DNA of 64,000 nt from Saprospiraceae bacterium (GTDB taxonomy: Bacteria > Bacteroidota > Bacteroidia > Chitinophagales > Saprospiraceae). The notes under the pieces were generated by a model. The model was not told the DNA's origin, did not search any database, and was given only the letters and a program-made list of their open reading frames with translations. Below are positions 41,346 through 51,211 of this stretch, in pieces; the first letter of the stretch is position 1; each line of letters begins with the position of its first letter. Made by a program: the position numbers and the translations under genes. The DNA lies in assembly GCA_016714985.1 (NCBI GenBank), contig JADKBS010000032.1:1-64000 (forward strand), given 5' to 3'.

Positions 41346-44300
41346 ATGTTTAGCAACCAAATAAAACATAATATCGCCATCATCGCAATGGCAGTCTGCA
41401 CCATCCACCAAACCCACGCCCAACTCCAAATCAACGAACTGCTCGCCATCAACACCACCGTCGCCTACGACCCCGATTTTGGCGAGTTCTCCGATTTTGT
41501 GGAGCTTCGCAATGCCTCCGACGCTCCCATCAACCTCGCTGGCTATACCCTCACCGACGACCCCACCGACGAGGGCAAGTGGGCGCTGCCAGCCCTCGAA
41601 CTTGCACCCGGCCAGCACCTCCTCATCTGGACGGACGGGCTGGACAAGCGCCCCGGTGATACGGCTTTCGTTTTCTATAAAAATGCGGTGCAAACCATGA
41701 CCGCACTCCATGCCAATTTCCGCCTGAGTGGGGACGGGGAGTACATTGGCCTGTTCAGTCCACAAGGCAGTTTGGTGGATGAACTCACTTATTGCATACA
41801 AACCAGCGATGTTTCCTACGGGCGCAATTATATAGCTGCTTCACAATGGCTGTACTTCGGGGAGCCAACACCCGGCACCGCCAATTCCCCCTTCGGCTCG
41901 GCGATGATGGAGACGCCTGGCGAGCCTGTTTTTTCCTTGCAGGAAGGTTTTTATCCGACCCCACAACTGCTGCAACTGACCACACAGGAGCCGGGCGCCG
42001 TTATCCGTTTCACTTACGATGGCACCATGCCGAATAGCAGTTCGCCCATCTTCACCGACGATTTTGAGATGAACCTCAACCTCACCATCAAGGCGAGGCT
42101 CTACGTGCCGGGCAAGATGCCGGGCAAGGTGGTCACGAAGACTTATTTCATCAACGAGAACAACCAGTTGCCTGTGCTGTCCATCAGCGCCAACGCCGAC
42201 AACCTCTACGGCTTCGATTTTGGCATCCTGCAAAATGCCATCAAGGATCGGGAAGTGCCCGCCACCATTGAGTATTTCGAGCCGGGCACGGGCGAGCGGG
42301 CGTTCCTCGCTGGCGTGGGGATTCGGGTCTTCGGTACCTCCATTTACAACCTGCCGCAGCGCCCGCTTTCCGTTCGTTTTCGGGAAAAATACGGCGACGA
42401 AATCCTGAAATACCCGCTCTTCGAGGGCAAGCCCATTCCCCGTTACTCGGCTTTTTTGCTCCGCAATGGCGGCAACGACTACAACACCGCCTACTTCCGG
42501 GACGGGCTAGGCGTCAACCTCGTCAAGGGCAAAATGGAAGTAGACTACCAAGACTACAAGCCCTGCATCGTGTTCATCAACGGCCAGTACAACGGAGTCT
42601 ATGAGCTACGGGAACGCCTCGACGAGCAGTACATCGGCAGCAACCACGAAATCAATTCCGACAACCTCGACTACCTTGAGGACAGCCTGAACGTGGTGGC
42701 GGGCGACCCCTACGACTTCCTTGCTTTGATGGATTTTGTGAAAAACAACGACTTGAGCGAACCTGCCGTTTTCGACAAGGTCGCTGCCCAAATTGACCTC
42801 AACGAATTCACCAACTACCTGATTCTCAGGGCTTTCATCGGCTACCAAATCGCCGACCTCAACAACCGCTACTGGCACAACAACGACACAAACGGCAAAT
42901 GGCGCTGGATTGCCGCCGACCTCGAACACGGCTTCGGGCAGCTTGGCGGCGACCCCGTCGAGGCGAACACCATCGCCAAGCTGGCGGGCCTCTCCGGTGA
43001 TTTGCCCGAATGGGCGACTCTCCTCTTCCACCAACTGCTGCAAAACCCCGGCTTCCGGGACGGCTTCATCCAACGCTCGGCGGCGTACCTGAACACGATT
43101 TTTAGCCCAACCACCACCATCGCCACGGTGGACAGCCTGAAAAACCTGCTGCAACCCCAAATGCCCCGCCACATCGGCCGCTGGAGTTCGCCGCCGAGCA
43201 TGGCCACTTGGCAGGGGAATGTCAACCAAATCAAGGCTTTTTTGCAAAACAGGCCGGGATATTACCGCCAACATTTGACCGATTTATTTGGTAAACAGGA
43301 CGGCGCAATGGTTTCGATGGAAATAATCGGGCAGGGAAAAGTGCTGGTCAGCGGCGTGGCTTTTACCGAAAACATGAGCGGCCCATTTTTCAAAAATGCC
43401 AATATCACGCTGCAAGCCGTGCCAGCGCCCGGCCACCGTTTCGTGGCGTGGCAGGGACTGAACAGCACGGACGAAAACGCCAGCCTAACGCCCCTTGACG
43501 ACACGGCATTCGTGGCGGTTTTTGCGCCGCAAAACGGAGTCAGCATCATCCCACCCGTCATTTCCTCTGACACGACCTTGGCCGCAGCCGCCTCGCCCTG
43601 GTACGGCTTCGAGGATGTGACCGTGCAGCCCGGTGCCCGCCTCACCGTAGAAGCCGGTGCTACGCTCCTGCTCACCGATGGCGTCTGCTTTGACGTGCAG
43701 GGCGGCCTGAAATTGGACGGCTCGCCCAACCAGCGCATCAGCATCCAGCCCGACCCATCGCCCTCTGCGAGGCGCTCGTTTTATGGGCAATCGGGCCGCT
43801 GGGGCAGCATCATGGCGGATGCGCCGACGGACAGCCTCATCGTCCGTTACACCGACCTTCGGGGCGGCAGTTTCGGGCGGGACAGGGGCCGCCATTTTTC
43901 CATCATCTCCGCTTACAGCACCAACCTGCGGGTGGAGCACTCGACCATTGCCGAAGGCAAAGCACCCCTGATTGCTAGGGGCGGCAGCGCTTACATTGGG
44001 CACTCGGAGTTCCATACTTTTTCGAGTGTCAACGGCTTCATCAGCCTCTACGACATGGACGCCCCGCTCATCGAGCATTGCGTTTTCAGGGGCAACCGTG
44101 CCATCAATACCGACGCCATTGACATCAAGGGCACCACGAACGGGGTGGTGCGGCAGAACGAGGTTTACGGTTTCCTCGGCTCCAATTGCGACGGCATTGA
44201 CCTCGGCATTTATTCGCAAAACATCCTCGTGGAGCGGAACATCATCCACGATTGCTCGGACAAGGGCATTTCTATTGGTTCGCAGTCCAATGCGCTCGTG

Positions 44301-45914
44301 CGCCGCAACGTGATTTACGACTGTGACCTCGGCGTGGCGCTGAAGGACAGCCTTGCCGTCGCCCAAATTGACCAGAACACGTTTTACGGCAACCGCATCG
44401 CAGTGGCTTGCTATGAAAAAAGCGCCCTGCGGGGCGGTGGAAAAGCCTTCGTGAAAAACACGATTTTGGCAGCCAGCACCGAGGCGAGCCTGTTTTTCGA
44501 TGCAAAATCCGAGATTCAGGCCAGCTACTCGCTCTCCGACCGGGAGGCGCTGCCCGGCACGGGCAACCTGCACGCAGACCCCCTGCTCGTCCACCCGACG
44601 ACGGGCAATTTCGAGCTGGCCGCCAACTCGCCCTGCATTGACGCTGGCGACCCATTCTCTCCCAACGACCCCGACGGCAGCACCGCCGACATGGGCGCCT
44701 ACTATACCCACACGGGCAGCTTCGGGCTGACGCTACACGTCAACGAGTTCAATTACCATCCGCCCTTCAACTACCCCACGGGCGACTGGGTGGAACTGCA
44801 CAACCGCACCGACCAACCGATTGACCTCACGGGCTGGCGCATGGCGCAGGGGCTGTACGAGTTTGTTTTTCGTGAAAATGCGGTGGTCGCTCCGGGCGGC
44901 TACCACGTGGTTTGTCAGGACACGGCGCAGTTCCGTGCCTTCCATCCCGATGCTGGCGCAATTGCCGGGAGTTTCCATTTTGACCTCAACAACAAGTCGG
45001 GCAAAATCGCCTTGTACGACCCGTCGGGCAGGCTTGTCCACAGCGTCCGCTATGCCGATTATCGCCCCTGGCCGCCACTTGCCGACGGGGATGGCGCTAC
45101 CGTGGAACTCGACCAAAACCAAGAAGGCAACCTGCCCACCGATTGGCGGGAAAGCTATATGCTGCTGGGCAGCCCCGGCGAGCCGAACAGCCGACCTCTG
45201 GATATTTCGGGCTTGTTCGTGAATGAAGCCTTGGCCGCCAACACCAGCATCCTGCCTGACGAGCAGGGCGAATACGACGATTGGTTCGAGCTGTACAATG
45301 CCTCAGACGCCCCGCTGAACGTGGGCGGGCTGTGCTTCACCGACGATGAGGACGAGCCGTGCCGTTGGCAATTGCCGCTGCATTTCCCCGAACAGACGAC
45401 CATCCTGCCGCACGGCTTCCTGCTGCTTTGGGCGGATGGGGAGCCGGAACAGGGGCTGTTCCATGCCGATTTCAGGTTGAGCGCCGCTGGCGAAATGGTG
45501 GCCGTTTTTCAAAGGGATGGCGCAAGCTATGGCGAAAGGGAACGGCTTTCATTTGCGCAGCAAAGCCCCAATGTGGCGTGGGGCCGCTACCCGGACGGCA
45601 GTGCGGAACTGCGCTTCATGTACCCGACGCCGGGTGCTACGAATGTGGCTTCGGGCGTGGAGTCGTCGGGGGTTGAAGCCTTGGTGATGTTTCCCAACCC
45701 GTTTTCGGAGCAGCTTTTTATTGATGCGGGTGAGGTGGAGAAGCCTTACCGGGTGATGGTGGTGAATGCACTCGGGCAGGTTGTTTTTGAGGGGGATGGC
45801 TTGCGGGAGGAAACGGCCATTTTGCAACGAAACGCTCTGCCTGCGGGGCTTTATACGGTGGTTTTGGTGGATGCTGGGGAGAGCAGGTATGTGGGGAAGG
45901 TGGTGGTGGAGTGA
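41346..45914 (+). CDS. Large T9SS-secreted protein with lamin-tail, CotH-kinase-like and beta-helix domains
   Basis: A 1522-residue protein with a signal peptide (IAIIAMAVCTIHQTHAQ). In order: a lamin-tail domain (INELLAINTTVAYDPDFGEF), a chitobiase-like segment (IRFTYDGTMPNSSSPIF), a CotH-type kinase-like domain (residues about 280-640; GVYELRERLDEQYIG, WRWIAADLEHGFGQ), a right-handed beta-helix region (about 780-1090; NVIYDCDLGVALKDS), two more lamin-tail domains (LHVNEFNYHPPF, VNEALAANTSILPDEQGEYDD), and a T9SS type A sorting domain (VMFPNPFSEQLFIDAG). CotH-like kinases phosphorylate secreted proteins in other systems; the substrate here is unknown. It is expected on the cell surface. Confidence 0.87.
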   Translation: MFSNQIKHNIAIIAMAVCTIHQTHAQLQINELLAINTTVAYDPDFGEFSDFVELRNASDAPINLAGYTLTDDPTDEGKWALPALELAPGQHLLIWTDGLDKRPGDTAFVFYKNAVQTMTALHANFRLSGDGEYIGLFSPQGSLVDELTYCIQTSDVSYGRNYIAASQWLYFGEPTPGTANSPFGSAMMETPGEPVFSLQEGFYPTPQLLQLTTQEPGAVIRFTYDGTMPNSSSPIFTDDFEMNLNLTIKARLYVPGKMPGKVVTKTYFINENNQLPVLSISANADNLYGFDFGILQNAIKDREVPATIEYFEPGTGERAFLAGVGIRVFGTSIYNLPQRPLSVRFREKYGDEILKYPLFEGKPIPRYSAFLLRNGGNDYNTAYFRDGLGVNLVKGKMEVDYQDYKPCIVFINGQYNGVYELRERLDEQYIGSNHEINSDNLDYLEDSLNVVAGDPYDFLALMDFVKNNDLSEPAVFDKVAAQIDLNEFTNYLILRAFIGYQIADLNNRYWHNNDTNGKWRWIAADLEHGFGQLGGDPVEANTIAKLAGLSGDLPEWATLLFHQLLQNPGFRDGFIQRSAAYLNTIFSPTTTIATVDSLKNLLQPQMPRHIGRWSSPPSMATWQGNVNQIKAFLQNRPGYYRQHLTDLFGKQDGAMVSMEIIGQGKVLVSGVAFTENMSGPFFKNANITLQAVPAPGHRFVAWQGLNSTDENASLTPLDDTAFVAVFAPQNGVSIIPPVISSDTTLAAAASPWYGFEDVTVQPGARLTVEAGATLLLTDGVCFDVQGGLKLDGSPNQRISIQPDPSPSARRSFYGQSGRWGSIMADAPTDSLIVRYTDLRGGSFGRDRGRHFSIISAYSTNLRVEHSTIAEGKAPLIARGGSAYIGHSEFHTFSSVNGFISLYDMDAPLIEHCVFRGNRAINTDAIDIKGTTNGVVRQNEVYGFLGSNCDGIDLGIYSQNILVERNIIHDCSDKGISIGSQSNALVRRNVIYDCDLGVALKDSLAVAQIDQNTFYGNRIAVACYEKSALRGGGKAFVKNTILAASTEASLFFDAKSEIQASYSLSDREALPGTGNLHADPLLVHPTTGNFELAANSPCIDAGDPFSPNDPDGSTADMGAYYTHTGSFGLTLHVNEFNYHPPFNYPTGDWVELHNRTDQPIDLTGWRMAQGLYEFVFRENAVVAPGGYHVVCQDTAQFRAFHPDAGAIAGSFHFDLNNKSGKIALYDPSGRLVHSVRYADYRPWPPLADGDGATVELDQNQEGNLPTDWRESYMLLGSPGEPNSRPLDISGLFVNEALAANTSILPDEQGEYDDWFELYNASDAPLNVGGLCFTDDEDEPCRWQLPLHFPEQTTILPHGFLLLWADGEPEQGLFHADFRLSAAGEMVAVFQRDGASYGERERLSFAQQSPNVAWGRYPDGSAELRFMYPTPGATNVASGVESSGVEALVMFPNPFSEQLFIDAGEVEKPYRVMVVNALGQVVFEGDGLREETAILQRNALPAGLYTVVLVDAGESRYVGKVVVE

Positions 45915-45987
45915 AAACCAAATATACTAAAAATTGGCGGTTTGCCTTGCTTTGTTTTATTTTGGGCATCCATTCAAAGGATTCCAA

Positions 45988-46149
45988 ATGTCCGAATTCC
46001 TTGGAGGTCTCGCAGTCGAAATCATTGGTTCCCTGATAGATAAGGCAGGCACGTACCTTCGGCAGATCATGCGGCAGCACCAAGGGGATATTCAGGTGAT
46101 GAGCGAGGTGGGGAGGGGGACGATTTTGACGTTGATATTCCTCGATTAA
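45988..46149 (+). pseudogene. Chimeric fragment: N-terminus of the TIR-STAND protein joined to a histidine-kinase tail
   Basis: A 53-codon frame. Residues 1-22 (MSEFLGGLAVEIIGSLIDKA) match the first residues of the TIR-STAND protein at 46809 (MSAFLEGIAVEIIGSLIDKA). Residues about 24-53 (QIMRQHQGDIQVMSEVGRGT, then ILTLIF) match the end of a histidine-kinase ATPase domain. This is best explained as a deletion fusing the start of one gene to the end of another. The short product is unlikely to have either function. Confidence 0.8.
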
Positions 46150-46207
46150 TGCTTAAAATCGGGCTTTATCCACGCCATTTCGAGGTATTCTTTGTGCAAG
46201 ACGAATC

Positions 46208-46507
46208 TCATTGGCTCAATTGAGATAATAGCAAGTCAATCGGTTCGGTGATGTTGATTTCCTTGACCAATTGGTCGAACCGCTCCCGGTTGACGCCTTT
46301 GTAGTTCCTAGCTTTCTTCAACGCCTCAATATCCAAGGTCTTTGCGATGGGCCGCCGCAGGTTATCGAGAGGGTCTTTTCCGTTTTTCACCTTTTGCTCG
46401 GCCTGCTTTTCAATGACAACGTGGACGCTCTCCAAATTCATTGAATTCAGTACGCTGAGCAGCTGCGCCATGTCGTTTGGATTGCCTACTTCTATTGTTA
46501 CTCGCAT
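46208..46507 (-). CDS. Small antitoxin-like protein, orphan
   Basis: A 99-residue protein starting MRVTIEVGNPNDMAQLLSVL. The N-terminus looks like a small beta-alpha antitoxin-type fold, and the C-terminal DIEALKKARNYKGVNRERF is followed by EPIDLLLSQLSQ, a pattern I associate with antitoxins that precede PIN-domain toxins in Bacteroidota. No toxin gene follows; the next sequence downstream is the chimeric fragment. The TA reading is inference. The stretch 46508-46808 upstream shows no convincing gene. Confidence 0.55.
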   Translation of the reverse strand: MRVTIEVGNPNDMAQLLSVLNSMNLESVHVVIEKQAEQKVKNGKDPLDNLRRPIAKTLDIEALKKARNYKGVNRERFDQLVKEINITEPIDLLLSQLSQ

Positions 46508-46808
46508 GGTTTGGTGCTTTTGAATTTGAAAAAGTCCCGTCAATACAGGGTTGTTTCGACTTCAAAGGTATCGCTTTCTGGGGAATATTGCCTTTGAAGT
46601 TCCGAAGTCAAGTTCTGGGGGATACTTTGGAGAAAGGCGCACTTGGCTTGTTGAGCGCAGAAAGCGGCCACAATGCAATTGCAAATCGTAAGCGAAGGGG
46701 GAATGATTTTGTGGGGTAGGGCTTCTTTCATCCTTGTCAAGACAATCAGTTCTACATGGGATTTCTCAAATCATTGCCCTATCTTGCCCCTCCATTCAAC
46801 CACTCTAT

Positions 46809-49800
46809 ATGTCAGCATTTTTGGAAGGCATCGCCGTAGAAATCATAGGCTCCCTGATAGACAAGGCGGGCACCTTCGTCGCCGGGCAGGCTGGCAACCG
46901 CATTGACTGGAAAGTTTGGAAAAACAAGTACAAATTTACTGACAACGAAAGCGACTTCCTCGACCGCTATGCGGAAGCATTGATAACGTTGAACGAAGCA
47001 GGCAAACCCAAAGAACTGCTCCAATTTTATGGCCGTGAGCACGTTATCCAAATCATCCATGATTACTGGTACGGGGAACTTGATACACCCACTTTTGAAA
47101 AGAAATTCAATGACCTTATCCATTGGTTCACCATTGATAAACAACTCACTGATTTCAATGCAGCCAAAGAGATATTTTTCTTCCTCACCCATTACCGCAA
47201 AGCAGTAAACGAAAACCGCACAGCGGGCGAAACCGAAGTTTACCAGCTTTTGCTGGAAATACTCAAGGAAGTAAGGCAGGGAAATCAAAGGAAGACGAGC
47301 GAACTATACGACCAAGTCTTCATCTATGCCAACCGTTCCGACCAAGCTTGGGTGGAACGGGAACTACTGCCAAGACTGGATGAAGTCGGGTCGAAATACC
47401 ATACGGACTTTCGGGTTTATAGTACAGACGACTTCCCCAATTGGAAGGAAAAAGTCAAGACTTGCCGAAATACTATCGTTGTCTATTCTCAAAACCTATC
47501 AGAAGACGAACGCCGATTGGTAGATGGCTTTATAAGCTTGGAGCGCCCCGAACTCGTGGCCGACAAACTGTTGCCCTTCAAACTGGACGATGTGCAAGTT
47601 CCTGAAAAACTGAGGGAAGCGTACGATTTTACTAACACAGCAAGCAGCACTGCCGCTTGGCGAAGGCTTGGCGTTTCTTTTGCACGAAAAGCGGTTGAAG
47701 CTCCCATAACTTATCCGCCGCTGGATGCCAAGCTTATAGATATCACTAGCCTTCCCAATGGCGGCATCCCCGGCCTGTTGTTTGGCAGGCAAACCGAATT
47801 GGCCTTGCTGGACAAAGCCTGGGAAGACTCCAACTGCCATGTCATCTGCTTTACGGCACAGGGCGGGCAGGGCAAGTCGGCGCTTATCAACCGATGGCTG
47901 GACGATATGTGCAAGGACAATTATCGTGGTGCTGAACGGGTATTCGCCACTTCATTTTGCAGCCAAGGCACGGGCGAACGGGTCACCTCCGCCGACCAGT
48001 TCATCAATGCCGCCTTGAAATGGTTTGAGGAGCGGGCGGCAAGTGAGGGCAGCACTTCGAGTGACACCCTCACTACGACCGACACCCCCACCTCCCCTTG
48101 GGAAAAAGGCAAACGCCTCGCCCGCCTAGTCGCCGAACACCGCTGTCTGCTCATCCTCGATGGACTGGAACCCCTCCAAGAAGGTGGTGTGGTGGATACG
48201 GGCAAAATCAAAGACCCGGCCCTTTTCGTGTTGGTACGTGAACTTGCCCGGCGAAACAATGGCGGGCTTTGCATTATTACCAGTCGTCTGCCACTTGCTG
48301 GCTTGGAGCGTCAAGCGGCCCATATCCAGCAAGAAAATCTTGAACATTTGTCCTCGGAAGCAGGCAAGCATATACTTCGCTTCGCTGGGGTGCGGGGCAG
48401 TGATGAAGCACTTGAAGCAACAGTATCTTCCTTTGGAAACCATGCCCTTGCGATAAACCTGCTGAGTGCTTGGCTCTATGCGCAGCCGGGACACAAAATC
48501 GAAGATGCTAAGCTCATTCCTGACTTACCGGAAATTTCCGTGGAGAAGGGCAAGCATCCCCGGCGGGTGATAGCAGCATTTGAGCGCTGGCTAATTGAAA
48601 ATGGAAAAACCGAAGCTGCCGGGTCTTGCAATTGTTGGGTTTATTTGACCGTCCCATTTCTAAAGAAGTCATCGCCGTAGCCGATCCCTCGCTGAACCTA
48701 TCCGATGCGCTGGCTGTATTGCGTCGCCACCACTTAATTTTCGAGGAAAGCCGTCATGACCCAGAGGAGGTAGATTGCCATCCATTGATAAGGGAACATT
48801 TTGAGGAGTTGTTTCAAAAGGAGCAGTCGGAGCAATGGAAGGCGGCACATGGGGCGTTGTACGAATATTACAAGGCGCTGCCGGAGAAACTATACGGGAA
48901 GTATTTGCCGGATACGTTGGAGGAGATGGAGTACTTATATCAAGCAGTAGTGTATGGGTGTAAAGCGGAATTACATCCAGAAGTTTTAGATGAAATATAC
49001 TCTGCGAGAATTAGAAGAAGATTAATAGCATATTCATTTAAACTCGGAGCATTTAGTTCTGACTTAGCTGCTTTGTCTCATTTCTTTGAAAAGCCTTGGG
49101 AGAAACCAGTGCAATCTCTTGGAACAGATTGGCAGGCTGTAACTTTAAGTTGGGCTGGGTACTGTTTCAAAAGTTTAGGCAAACTTTATGAAGCTACAAT
49201 AACAACAAAAAGTGCATTTGAAATATTTGTAGAAAGGGAGGAATGGTCAGAGTGTTCTTTAAATGCTTCTAACTTGAGCGAAATGTTTCTTTTAAGAGGT
49301 GATGTTAAAAAGGCAATTTTATACGGTCGAAAATCCAGTGTAATTGTAGAGAAAGAAAATAAATGGAAGTCCAGCGTAGTATGTAATTTGCAATATGGGA
49401 ATGCTTTGTATCATGCAAATAAGATTAAAGAAGCAAAGAAGTATTTCCTCAAAGCTGAATACAGTTTGCAATCAAATGGTAAAATTAAATACTTATATCC
49501 TTATCAAAGTTTTTTTTATTGCGAAATACTCATAGAAAAAGGAGGGCATAAGGAGGCAATTATAAGAGCAAAATCAGCTTTAAAAATTGCAAATGAATTA
49601 GGATTATTGTCTGCATCAATGTGGAAATTGAACTTAGGAAAAATATACAATTCTCTTCAAGAAACTGGCATATTAGACTCAATGTTTGAGGATGCAATCC
49701 AAAATTTCAATCAAAGCATAATCGGCATTCGGACAGTCGGTCATTTAGAATATCTTCCTTTCGGTCTCCTCGCCGCGCCACCTACCACCGCCACACCCAC

Positions 49801-50034
49801 AACTGGCAAGCCGCCGAAGAAGACCTCGAAGAAGTCCTGGACATCGCCGAGCCATCCGGCATGCGCCTCCACCTCACCGACTACCACCTCGAAATGGCAA
49901 GGCTGCGCCTCGCACAAGCCCGACCAGCGGATGCCCGCCCGCACGTAGCGGAGGCAGCACGGCTTATCAGGGAGACGGGGTACCACCGGCGGGACAAGGA
50001 ATTGGAGGAACTTCAAAAGGCGCTGGGAGGTTGA
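46809..50034 (+). CDS. TIR-STAND NTPase with C-terminal TPR (NLR-like), two apparent frameshifts
   Basis: One gene of about 1075 residues if one base is restored at GGG 48621-48623 and one at CC 49773-49774; both joins give continuous homology (LQLLGLFDRP; LLARATYHRH). Residues 1-160 are an uncharacterised helical domain. Residues about 165-300 are TIR-like (YDQVFIYANRSDQAWVEREL, NTIVVYSQNLSEDE), but the usual catalytic SxWCxxE motif is not evident. Residues about 330-640 are a STAND/NB-ARC NTPase: P-loop AQGGQGKS with K356, Walker B LLILDG with D451, and GGLCIITSRLPLAG. Residues about 700-1070 are TPR-like and end in TGYHRRDKELEELQK. By analogy with STAND antiphage sensors, the TPR part would sense a ligand and the TIR part would act. 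Bases 48.93-49.76 kb are much more AT-rich than the rest. Confidence 0.83.
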
Positions 50035-50113
50035 TGAAAACGAAAAACTTCCCTACCCAAAAATTGCCCAACTCCCCAAATACCCCTACTTTTACTGAAA
50101 AATAAGCAGCCGC

Positions 50114-50404
50114 ATGAGCATCCTGCAACTTCAACATACCTTGTACAACCTACTGCCACAACTGAACGAGGTGCAGCTTAGGAAGTTAATGGCGTTTGTG
50201 CAGTCCTTGCTACCTGCCCAAAAACAGCAGCCAGCCCCCAAGCCAGTTGTCAGGGGCAAGCGGGAGGTCAAGGTCATTGCTGATGACGCTTTCGATCTCG
50301 AAATGGATGAAATTTACTCGGCGGTGCCGTTTTCCAAAACCTACCAAGTGAGCGCCAAAGTGGTGGCGGTCGAAAAACTCAAACCCTCCGCAATTGCCGT
50401 ATGA
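50114..50404 (+). CDS. Uncharacterised 96-residue protein
   Basis: I do not recognise this protein. It has an amphipathic N-terminal helix (LQHTLYNLLPQLNEVQLRKL), then a Gln/Pro/Lys-rich linker and an acidic segment (DAFDLEMDEIYSAVPF). It overlaps the next gene by 4 bp (ATGA), so the two are translationally coupled. An antitoxin-like or regulatory partner role is possible from size and arrangement only. It starts 79 bp after the TIR-STAND gene. Confidence 0.6.
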   Translation: MSILQLQHTLYNLLPQLNEVQLRKLMAFVQSLLPAQKQQPAPKPVVRGKREVKVIADDAFDLEMDEIYSAVPFSKTYQVSAKVVAVEKLKPSAIAV

Positions 50405-50940
50405 GCTTTCCTTGGTACCAAGCCATCTCCCAGCCTGAACCGCTCCAACAAGGCGACATCATCAATGATTGTCAGGTCATACACCCACCTCGAAAATTGG
50501 AAGCGGGTCAATTGGAGAATATCACCGTCAAGGAAATTGATGCCATTGTGCTGACGCAGTCCTGCGACCTGGGGCAGAACAAAGTGGAAATCGTGCTGGT
50601 TTGTCCGCTATATCCGTTGAAAGATTTTCTCGATGCCCTTCCTGCCGACCAATACGCTTCCATAAAGAGCAAGCGCAAAGTGGTCGAGAACCTCAAAAAA
50701 GGCTATATCAACGGCTACCATTTGCTGAACAAGCAAGCAGATATTGTCGGTGATTTCATGGTGGCGGATTTCAAAAACGTCTATGGCGTCCATTATGACT
50801 TTTTGGTTGAACTGACTACAAACACAACGAACAGGGTTCGCCTGTTGCCGCCGTACCGGGAACACCTTTCCCAAGCATTTGCAAGGTACTTCATGCGAGT
50901 TGGGCTTCCTATGGATGTTGATGTGGAAGGGTATATTTGA
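50401..50940 (+). CDS. Uncharacterised protein with LTQSCDL motif
   Basis: A 179-residue soluble protein coupled to the gene upstream. Notable segments are LQQGDIINDCQVIHPPRKL, DAIVLTQSCDLGQNKVEIVL, LKKGYINGYHLLNKQAD and VRLLPPYREHLSQAFARYFM. From memory similar proteins are widespread but uncharacterised, often in accessory regions. The conserved cysteine in QSCDL and the terminal RPYREHLSQ-like motif suggest an enzyme or nucleic-acid binder, which I cannot specify. Its position between two copies of the TIR-STAND C-terminal tail suggests it travels with that locus. Confidence 0.6.
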   Translation: MSFPWYQAISQPEPLQQGDIINDCQVIHPPRKLEAGQLENITVKEIDAIVLTQSCDLGQNKVEIVLVCPLYPLKDFLDALPADQYASIKSKRKVVENLKKGYINGYHLLNKQADIVGDFMVADFKNVYGVHYDFLVELTTNTTNRVRLLPPYREHLSQAFARYFMRVGLPMDVDVEGYI

Positions 50941-50971
50941 TGGGAATTAAGTGGACACTCCATCTTCTAGC

Positions 50972-51145
50972 ATGCGTCTCCACCTCACCGACTACCACCT
51001 CGAAATGGCAAGGCTGCGCAAGGACATGGGCCGATTGGAAGAAGCCAAAGACAATATGGAAAAGGCTGCAAAGCTCATTGAAGAGACGGGCTACCACAGG
51101 CGGGACAAGGAATTAGAGGAACTGCAAAAGACCCTGAAAAATTGA
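50972..51145 (+). pseudogene. Second copy of the C-terminal tail of the TIR-STAND protein
   Basis: MRLHLTDYHLEMARLRKDMG and IEETGYHRRDKELEELQKTL align with the end of the upstream protein (MRLHLTDYHLEMARLRLAQA, IRETGYHRRDKELEELQKAL). About 42 consecutive bases are identical between 49.87 kb and 50.98 kb. The 57-residue frame lacks the rest of the TPR domain. An alternative GTG start at 50951 adds seven residues. It is a duplicated or leftover end, possibly translated. Confidence 0.85.
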
Positions 51146-51211
51146 AAATTTATCTTTCCTTCATTTCCTAACAAAAGTCAAAATCCAATCATTTTCCAAA
51201 ATCCTCCAATC

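Noticed and set aside
43485..44711. 408-residue open frame on the minus strand
   Set aside because: Antisense to the CotH-like protein with no motif of its own.
46540..46740. 66-codon minus frame upstream of the antitoxin-like gene
   Set aside because: No recognisable features, and it lies in AT-rich spacer; I could not support it as a toxin partner.
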